From Aspidapion aeneum (Eukaryota; Arthropoda; Insecta; Coleoptera; Brentidae): DNA of 64,000 nt. Where the stretch lies: the NCBI GenBank assembly GCA_963576565.1, contig OY755046.1, positions 51,144,786 through 51,208,785 on the forward strand, in the 5' to 3' direction. The notes beneath the pieces were generated by a model. The model was not told where the DNA came from. It saw only the letters and a list, made by a program, of their open reading frames with translations, and did not search any database. Both the position numbers and the translations under genes were made by a program. Of this stretch, positions 58,601 to 64,000 are shown piece after piece (the stretch's first letter is position 1; the number at the start of each line of letters is the position of its first letter).

Positions 58601-59160
58601 TTTTTGAAGTTATTTACTTTTTGCCAAATGTCTTTCATTGGAGTACTTCTGTTGATGGTTGAACAGTACTGATAAAAATTTTTCCTTTTTTCTTCTTTTA
58701 GAGTTCTTTTACTCACCGCATCAGCTTTTTTAAAATTTATCAAGTTACTGATAGTTGGATTGTTTTTATATTCACCAAATAACACTTTTCTGTTTTTCAC
58801 TACCTCGTCACATTTCTCGTTCCACCAAAATTTGCCAGTTTTTTTTTTATTTTTTGCATACAAAACTGGGATGCATTTTATCATTATTTCGTTAAGGACA
58901 TTGACAAATTCTTTGTAGTTATTACAAACAGAATTTGAAAATTTTTGAATACATTCTAGAAAATACATATCCCAATTTGCTTTCTTTAAGTTCCATTTTC
59001 TTTGATGTTTAAATATTATGATTTTAGGAGAAATAGTACAATGTATTATAATGGGTATGTGGTCGGACCCGTAGGTGTCTTCTAAAGTATTCCATTCAAC
59101 ATAGGGTTGAAAACATGGGGATGTTAGTGTTAAGTCCACCGCAGAGTTGTGGCCTCCGGC
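55683..59160 (-). mobile_element. Non-LTR retrotransposon, 5'-truncated, with (CA)n 3' tail
   Basis: It lies on the minus strand between the 12-bp target duplication AAGATATTAGTG at 55671-55682 and 59161-59172. The 5' end cuts into the endonuclease domain. The 3' end is a short (CA)n tract (plus-strand TG repeat at 55681-55696), not poly(A). RNase H after reverse transcriptase points to the I/R1/LOA-type lineages; the precise clade is not assigned. Confidence 0.9.
56005..59160 (-). CDS. LINE ORF2: endonuclease end, reverse transcriptase, RNase H, zinc motif
   Basis: An open frame of about 1,050 codons with no internal stop. The N-terminus is the tail of an apurinic-type endonuclease (AVDLTL then YGSDHIPIII, about residues 1-35). 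Reverse transcriptase spans about 245-480, with SSYRPIALSS, FLDVQGAYDNV, GLAQGSILSP and the active site FCDDVCYF (FCDD where FADD is usual; the catalytic Asp pair is kept). RNase H follows at about 735-870 with YTDGSV, AELWAIWKAL, FSDSKSA and NEKADKLAKAA, keeping the expected acidic residues. A C-terminal CNCG...DHHILGC motif is at about 985-1005. It would copy element RNA at a nick. Truncation of the endonuclease makes it inactive. Confidence 0.9.
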   Translation of the reverse strand, partial: AGGHNSAVDLTLTSPCFQPYVEWNTLEDTYGSDHIPIIIHCTISPKIIIFKHQRKWNLKKANWDMYFLECIQKFSNSVCNNYKEFVNVLNEIMIKCIPVLYAKNKKKTGKFWWNEKCDEVVKNRKVLFGEYKNNPTISNLINFKKADAVSKRTLKEEKRKNFYQYCSTINRSTPMKDIWQKVNNFKNRKQCSISPITKEDEWVEEFHKKLTPFFVANEFINFEDHSHEDARFLYQPFQLQELKKVLKNKNNSAPGKDKFQYSMLSNLPDCALRITLRIFNSIFDGSQPIPDDWRDYIVVPLLKPNKPSHKASSYRPIALSSCFLKTYERMIKNRLEFWMEKHNKFPSTQYGFRRGTSTQEAVANLVTEIQLAFTANETATALFLDVQGAYDNVNHDILISKMTAIGFPKQLIQNIYNLYHTRNIYIRTQDGVTEPRIARMGLAQGSILSPILYVVYTYDLESTEKNDTKIFQFCDDVCYFTKDKDPSLSIQKLKTQFTTIENWFFENGLNTSIEKSNICIFTRKRIAIPETIDIRDGLTIPCKSTTKYLGIFLDKKLLWKDHINYTIKRAEKGINILRAFSHHKWGADPNIALLFYKSYVRSILDYGSILYGSAAETHLKKIEVIKNRCLRLCMGHLKSTPIPVLEVEAVEPPLGLRRDLLCNKFLLKLYHKNSALISKIHDLSILTLTNSYWRVKKTPPTVTSYLWISNFKDNVFSSKNYLFKMLDENFYYYIPQVVINNQEEDIITQRTSFLESLNTKWKSYEHIYTDGSVLENKTGSAFYHQNTNYSEQFKLLNNTSIFSAELWAIWKALLYCLKSTRNIYFVIFSDSKSALEAIKNSFVNQPANYIVTNILKSFKELVLNQKQVALVWTKAHINIYGNEKADKLAKAATSFSYCSEDFLIPFSDLLRTAKTKLKNSWQEDFNRSNKGFFYKNICNKIQNHTWFHMETNRNFIRIISRLRSGHTLCPVHKMKIGLLPHDLCNCGQVGDIDHHILGCMRHSLLKKNKLLNTFSNLKIVFPFNMSYLLSLNSLNVYIALYEFIIEEKIDI

Positions 59161-59340
59161 AAGATATTAGTGACCTTCTAGAAAGTTTTAACACTCCTAT
59201 TGATTCCGCCCCTTCAATGTTGTATATCTTAAAAGAAGTGTTTGTTGAAGACACCCCAAAGTGTATAAAAAGTTAATATAACGGAAATTATTCTAAGAGT
59301 AGTTGGAATCGTCGCTGTATGTATTGTTAAGTCTTTAAAA

Positions 59341-59974
59341 ATCTAGTTAATTTAAAATAAATAAAGCAATTTTTGTTAATAACTGCTTATGTCGTTATCT
59401 TAATCATTATGTAAATAAAATTTTTATAAATTGATTTAATAAATTGTTTCTTTAGTAAAATATATTAAAACTCACGATTTTTTTTAATATGAAAGCAATA
59501 TGTTCGTCAATTAATTCAAAATTGTAGTTTTAATCAGATACGAGCGTGAATCTGTGCTAAAATCTAGGGGGGGGGATGGTCGACGAACACACTATTTATG
59601 TAATTTTTTTTTAGGGGGGGCGTAATTCTGCCCTTGGCCCGATATTTATTAACTAAAAGCCCACTTTTACGTTCTAGGGGGGGGGGGGGGTAATTATCAC
59701 GTTACCGACTCCATTATTTGTTGACCTTCTTAAAAGTAAGACAAATGTTAACATTCCCTAATCAAAAAAGTGTCGAAAAATAATTTTTTTTTATTCCAAT
59801 CACTCGTCAGGTCCGATTTATGCTGAATTCAAAATTATTATTTTTATTTGAATTTTTTTATTTTAGAATTTTTCGTATTATTTTAAAGTTTGTTTTATTT
59901 ATGTTATAAAAAGTAATAAAAAACAAACACTAGAATAATAGAAAAATAATTTCTTTGTGACAAAACTATCATAA
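59341..59974. other. Spacer duplicated from 46.2-46.9 kb
   Basis: Continues the match of C-prime to the region after gene C, including the G-runs. No gene. Confidence 0.8.
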
Positions 59975-60030
59975 CATCCAAGATATGAACAACGCTCTTC
60001 AGGATGTTGGTTTTTCGTCGGTGGCAGAAA
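59975..60030 (-). pseudogene. B5, 3' fragment
   Basis: ATATGAACAACGCTCTTCAGGATGTTGG matches the end of B1 exon 2 (ATATCAACAACAATCTTCAGGATATTGG). It is cut off by unrelated sequence. Confidence 0.65.
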
Positions 60031-60765
60031 TTTAAATTGCATAAAAAAATTTACCGAACCAATTTTATTTTAGTATTTTTCAAACAAGCAGCTACTAGGT
60101 GTGGTTTTTAGTTTATTTGTGTATAGATAAAGTCCATTCGCCTTTCTTTTTTATGGCCCCGTAGAGCAACCTCAAAAATTACACAGAATTTTAAACAGTC
60201 TATGAACCTACTAAGTATATGTCTAATTTTTGTCACATTTTCATTATGTTCGGTAATGTTTTACTTATAGACACTATTCAATTGGCACCTAATATCAGTC
60301 TTGCCTGGCATAGATAATTCTATGTGGTTATTTAAATGAATACCACTTACTTTGTGTCTTTTTAACTTTTCACTAAAGTGCTTGATATCACACATTTCCT
60401 TTGCCACCCACGCAGAAACACTTCGTGGATTGTTCATAACAAGACAAATAAAGGAAAAAAAAAATTCTTTTTTTGACAACCGTACAACCAGATTTCCCGT
60501 CCCCGCGCGAGAACATCCACCCATACACCGCTGAAAAATGGGTGAAAACCTTGCCCCGCGCGGCGCTGCCGGCGTGTAATTATTTACGCTAAAAAAGTTC
60601 ACCCAATTAATCGCTTGTTGTTAACTACAGATAATAAAAAGAACTAGACAATCATGTCGTAGGGGAAGAATTAACTTTTTTTAAATAAATCAATTAAAAA
60701 TACTGTTTGTTGTCTAGTTTTGGGAGGGCACTGCCCCGTTGTCCTCCCTGTAGCAGCCGCCACTA
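60031..60765. other. Unrelated sequence splitting B5
   Basis: Separates two parts of the B5 relic and so looks inserted. It contains a GC-rich patch (60540-60575, GCGCGGCGCTGCCGGCG) but no recognised gene or clear terminal repeats. Confidence 0.5.
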
Positions 60766-61062
60766 CTTTTGACACTATCGACCAATCTTTTAGCTTCACC
60801 GTAGAGTGTTTCAATTTGATCTTGTAAAGGATTCGAGTTACCAAGGTGCTGAACCAAACAGATTTCACCAACATCTCGTCCGTCGGCGTTCTTAAGAAAT
60901 TTGATAGTGCCATTGAGGGCCTTGCAGGGCCTTGCGCAAATCGTCAGCGTCAGTGACCAATGTTGGGACAGAAATCAAAACACAGCTAGCGAAGGCGTCT
61001 GATGGAGGAATACACATTTTGTTCCTCCTGCAGGTTATCACCTTTTTGCGGTCAATATACAT
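60766..61062 (-). pseudogene. B5: headless, decayed family-B copy
   Basis: The minus-strand sequence matches B4 from the segment before the third cysteine to the same truncated start as B1-B3 (GCGGTCAATATACATAACTG on the plus strand). Unlike B1-B3 it keeps the 20-residue segment between cysteines two and three (ACTGACGCTGACGATTTGCG). It also has a short local duplication GGGCCTTGCAGGGCCTTGC. Frameshifts are present. Confidence 0.8.
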
Positions 61063-61191
61063 AACTGCAATTAGGTTTGGAGTGTAGCCGTATGTATTTT
61101 TCAGTCTTAAAAATTGTTATATTGTATTAGTTAAAAATGGGGAGATGTTAATGTTCAATTAATAATTTTTCTCCAATAACTCCTCAGACCA

Positions 61192-61252
61192 GTTCTCCGT
61201 GGTATGGCGGGTCAAGTCGCCGCTCGATCCGCGTTCGATTTCCGACATTGCC
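61192..61252 (+). other. tRNA-like sequence, unit 4, decayed
   Basis: Matches the other three but has lost the anticodon loop (CGCCGCTCGATCC) and carries a changed T arm. Confidence 0.55.
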
Positions 61253-61311
61253 ATTGGCTGGTTCGGTTCGGTTTGGTTCGGTTCGGCCTTTTTAATGACT
61301 TCACTTTGTTA

Positions 61312-61758
61312 TAGTTTTTGCAAAGTCAGTTGAACAAAGATAAAAGCCGACCATCGGCATATCCTTTAAAGAAAGTGACATGGGCGGCGGTAGATATACT
61401 CATAAAAATAGATAATAAAACTTTCTATTCCTATACCTACAGAAACGACACTGATTTATTTTCTAACTCTGCATACTGCCGACTAAAGGGGTCCCGCAAA
61501 GAACACCTGAAAGCAATTTAAAGTGCATCTCAAAAAAATCAGGTGTTGTCCATCCACCTGGGCTGGGTCGGTCGGAAAATAAATACTTTGTGCTCGGTCC
61601 GCAAAGAGCCGCGCCGCTTCTCTGTCGGTAGGGTTGAAAGTATATCAGGAAGATTTTATATGAATTTGGATAACTTTTGAAGGGCAGAATGAAGCAAAAT
61701 TTTATGAAATCGATTGAACCCCGTATTAGGAGTTATTCAAGTGACTTTGCAAAAACTA
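61312..61758. mobile_element. MITE, AGTTTTTGCAAAG family, copy 3, with readable empty site
   Basis: Ends TAGTTTTTGCAAAGTCA and the inverse, flanked by TA at 61310-61311 and 61759-61760. The family-B spacer sequence CTTTGTTACCAACACGTTTG, intact in the other units (for example near 47605), is split exactly at its TA here. Confidence 0.95.
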
Positions 61759-62023
61759 TACCAACACGTTTGAATTAAGTTTTTGGAACACTGGGCATTG
61801 ATCCAATAGAATGGAGGTAAAAAACTTTTATTAAAAAATAAATAAAATTATTTTCAGACCAGTTATAGGCCGTCATAAAAACAGTTTTTGTTTGAATAAA
61901 CTTATATAAAATTAATTTAATTATTATCAGTGCGTTTTAAAGTCGGTTTAAGTTATTTTTCAAATAATTAAAGAAATACTAGATTACCAGAAAAAATTAT
62001 TTGTTTATTACAAATCACAACAA
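61759..62023. other. Family-B spacer
   Basis: Matches the spacer between B units (CAACACGTTTGAATT, GGCATTGATCCAATAGAATG) with a short extra A/T-rich insert near 61820-61870. No gene. Confidence 0.7.
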
Positions 62024-62701
62024 TTAAGAAAGAAAATTAGGGTTAATGCAGTTAACAACTTCACTGTAGATATCACCAACCCTCACCAGATTACTGGCAT
62101 ATTCGTCGAAGAAACAACTCGTCTGGGTAGGGAGAACGCTTTTGACACCGTCGATTACTTTTGTGGCTGCATCGATGAATGGTTGAACTTGATCTTTCAA
62201 AGGTATCAAGTTACCAAAGAGTTGAACCAAACAGAGTTCGCCATCGGTGCAGTTTTGCAAATTCTGGTTGGCGTCGTCGAGAACTGCGATAGCGGCATCG
62301 AGGACATTGCGCAAATCGTCTGCGTCAGTGACCAAAGTTGGGACAGGAGTCAAGATACAGCTAGCGACGTCGTCAATAGTATTGTTGGCAGCGAGATAAA
62401 CGTTTTGTTCCTCCCGCCGGATACACATCATTATCAATGCCCCATTTTGGGAGACGGTGTTTTCCATGTCATCCATATATCTTCCAAGTTGTTCGATGAA
62501 TGCTTTAAAAAGGTTATAACCGAGATTGTCGATCAGATCGACGATTTCTTCGTTCTTTTCTTCTGAATTGGCTGTGTAGTTGTCAAGGAAGTCGTCAACC
62601 AATACGTAGTTTCGTTCGATGAAATTAAAAACTTTTTGGAAAGTGTCCTTGACAGATTTTACCAACTCGCTGTCTTCACGGAGTGTGCTAGCGCTGGTCG
62701 C
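62024..62701 (-). CDS. D: secreted six-cysteine protein, exon 2 (first exon not in window)
   Basis: Exon 2 starts after TTTGTAG at 62702 in phase 0 with ATSASTLREDSELVKSV, close to B4, and encodes about 225 residues. The six cysteines from MMCIRREE to VVNCINP have spacings 21, 35, 5, 38 and 21. The usual family-B stop is changed, so the chain runs four residues further (NFLS). The intron start resembles that of B4 for about 130 bp, then diverges. No signal-peptide exon is found up to 64000, so it probably lies beyond the window. The frame is intact, so the gene is likely functional. Confidence 0.8.
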   Translation of the reverse strand, partial: ATSASTLREDSELVKSVKDTFQKVFNFIERNYVLVDDFLDNYTANSEEKNEEIVDLIDNLGYNLFKAFIEQLGRYMDDMENTVSQNGALIMMCIRREEQNVYLAANNTIDDVASCILTPVPTLVTDADDLRNVLDAAIAVLDDANQNLQNCTDGELCLVQLFGNLIPLKDQVQPFIDAATKVIDGVKSVLPTQTSCFFDEYASNLVRVGDIYSEVVNCINPNFLS

Positions 62702-63867
62702 CTACAAAAAATAGTTTTATTAAAAGTTTGTTTTATGTAAAGTAAAAGAGACCTAACTAAAGGCTAACATGATTCCTGGTAACTTCGCCCTTAAAATTAA
62801 ACCACCCTCATAGAACATTATATCAACTTTGTTATTACAACTACCACTGTACTTATACATATACCCAAATACGTTAGAGGATACCCATGCATTCTCACAT
62901 GCGACACTTGAAGCCAGGACCCCTATTTAATTATTAATGTTCCTTTTTCGGGTAGACAGGATTTCGGTTACTGTGCATGCGTTAGTTTTGATGGTTTTGG
63001 AACATACTTCGATACGTCATTATATTATTTGACAATTGTCAAAAATTTAGGGTTATGTCAATCATTTTTTTCTAAAAACTAGTTGATTGGATAAAAATGT
63101 ATCAAATTGTGGATTAAAAATGTAGTTTTTTCTAAAACTAATTGTGCAGATTTATTGTGGACGCCATAAAGAGTGTTTAATGGCATTTATAAACTACTCT
63201 TAACTTTATTAACAAATTATGAAGTAAAATACAAGTAGTTACCTATGGAATGGCACTTCGTTACTTCTCCCGGACATTTTTCCACAATCCGTACATATTT
63301 TACATGAATTATTTCCCATTACTTAAAGGAAAAAACATAATTTTACACGACAAACGCAAAACACCGCAAACCGTAAATATGCAACAAAGATGGCCTCCAT
63401 CCACACGGCAGCTGTGTGTCTACATGACAAGACACACGCCTGCGCACTTGAAAATTTACATCCGCGAATTTGAAATTGCCATTGTTTCCAAAGCCAGCTA
63501 TGGGGGCTTCACTTTTGGGTTCTTTGAACATGCATTTATGCTATAACTTATTTGCATGTACTGGAGGCCATTTTGAGTATTTACAGTAAGTTTTCAAAAA
63601 CACGTCCGTTTTGTTATCAAAGGAGTATACTTTTTTATGATCTTAGGATATTTTTATCTATTGGGGAGATCCCTTAATTTTTTCATAGGGAAAGTAGCTC
63701 AAGTAATACCTCGGTCCTTTAGGTACTTTAAATTATTTTATTAAGTTAATATTATTTCAAAAATTCATCGATTAGTTTCCGAGATGTCAAATAATTAATT
63801 TAAATGCAAATATCTTGAAAATAGATGGGTTTAAAGTAAAGCCTTTTAGAACAAGCTGATACTGGTC
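62702..63867. other. Probable intron of D, no other gene seen
   Basis: 62702-62850 matches the beginning of the B4 intron (AAAATTAAACCA, CATTATATCAACTTT). The rest contains open frames on both strands at about 63250-63546 without recognisable domains. Confidence 0.5.
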
Positions 63868-64000
63868 AATGGCGTAGGCAGAAATAAAACTGGGGCGGGG
63901 CTGGAACGCGGATTGATACGCAGAGAAAGATCCTGGGCGGAGGGCTTGAGCCAGTGTTGCTAGGAATACGGTAATTACCGAAATCTATAGTTATTTTGGG
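63868..64000. mobile_element. hAT-type MITE end, cut by the window edge
   Basis: CAATGGCGTAGGCAGAAATAAAAC resembles the left end at 7220 (CAGTGGCGTATGCAGAAATG), and GCTTGAGC recurs. The other end is outside the window. Confidence 0.5.

Larger units (their letters stand above)
55657..59340 (+). pseudogene. C-prime: partial copy of gene C exon 2, split by a LINE
   Basis: 55657-55682 (AATTGAATTTCACAAAGAT...) and 59161-59340 together match gene C 45985-46190. The copy lacks everything upstream. After the KEVFVEDTPKCIKS segment a small deletion produces TAA. The LINE insertion duplicated AAGATATTAGTG of this copy. Confidence 0.85.

Noticed and set aside
62741..63260. Signal-peptide exon for gene D
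   Set aside because: Candidate ATG-to-GT segments on the minus strand near 62790 and 63280 contain stops or lack a hydrophobic core.

Overview
This window looks like gene-poor, AT-rich nuclear DNA of an insect, possibly a beetle. That is inferred from the transposon families (BEL/Pao, mariner, pogo/Tigger-like, several non-LTR lineages, a Penelope-like fragment), the TATA-type two-exon genes with GT-AG introns, and many microsatellites and MITEs. The taxon is not proven by anything I can read.

Left part (1-35 kb): mostly repeats. In order there are a broken LINE (1.1-1.9 kb), a pogo/Tigger-like relic (2.5-3.1 kb), hairpin and MITE elements, a ~3.2 kb satellite array with a ~169-170 bp monomer (7.4-10.6 kb), nested foldback elements (10.6-11.9 kb), a dead mariner (13.7-15.2 kb), a segmental duplication interrupted by a CTGT-microsatellite element (18-20.3 kb), a MITE with an internal minisatellite (20.4-20.7 kb), a second broken LINE (21 kb), and a 7 kb BEL/Pao retrotransposon on the minus strand (25.07-32.09 kb). 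The BEL element has near-identical LTRs and a 5-bp target duplication. It is followed by a GIY-YIG fragment and a fragment with a PD-(D/E)XK-like pattern.

Right part (35.4-62.7 kb): a cluster of one multigene family of small secreted proteins, which I could not match to a named family with certainty. Three members are complete (A4, minus, 38.0-37.2 kb; C, plus, 39.2-46.2 kb; B4, minus, 52.3-49.5 kb) and a fourth (D, minus, 62.7-62.0 kb) runs off the window. Each complete gene has a tiny first exon of 14-15 codons that encodes a signal peptide, a phase-0 intron (100 bp to 6.3 kb), and one large exon. The large exon carries six cysteines in an almost invariant pattern, C-x21-C-x35-C-x5-C-x38/39-C-x21-C. 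Each complete gene has a TATA box upstream.

Downstream of A4 and of B4 lie tandem copies of exon 2 alone (A3, A2, A1; B3, B2, B1), cut at the 5' end. The B units each also carry a tRNA-like sequence. A degenerate copy of C is split by a 3.5 kb non-LTR element (55.7-59.2 kb), and a further B relic lies at 60.8-61.1 kb.

The most unusual structures are the rigid six-cysteine family with its headless tandem arrays; three micro-hairpins (29-57 bp) flanked by 8-10 bp direct repeats; a 1.08 kb foldback element with 9-bp duplications and iterated ATTCGCCGC ends; and a 2.1 kb terminal-inverted-repeat element (40-42 kb) carrying three other elements. Empty sites for two MITEs can be read from duplicated sequence inside the window.
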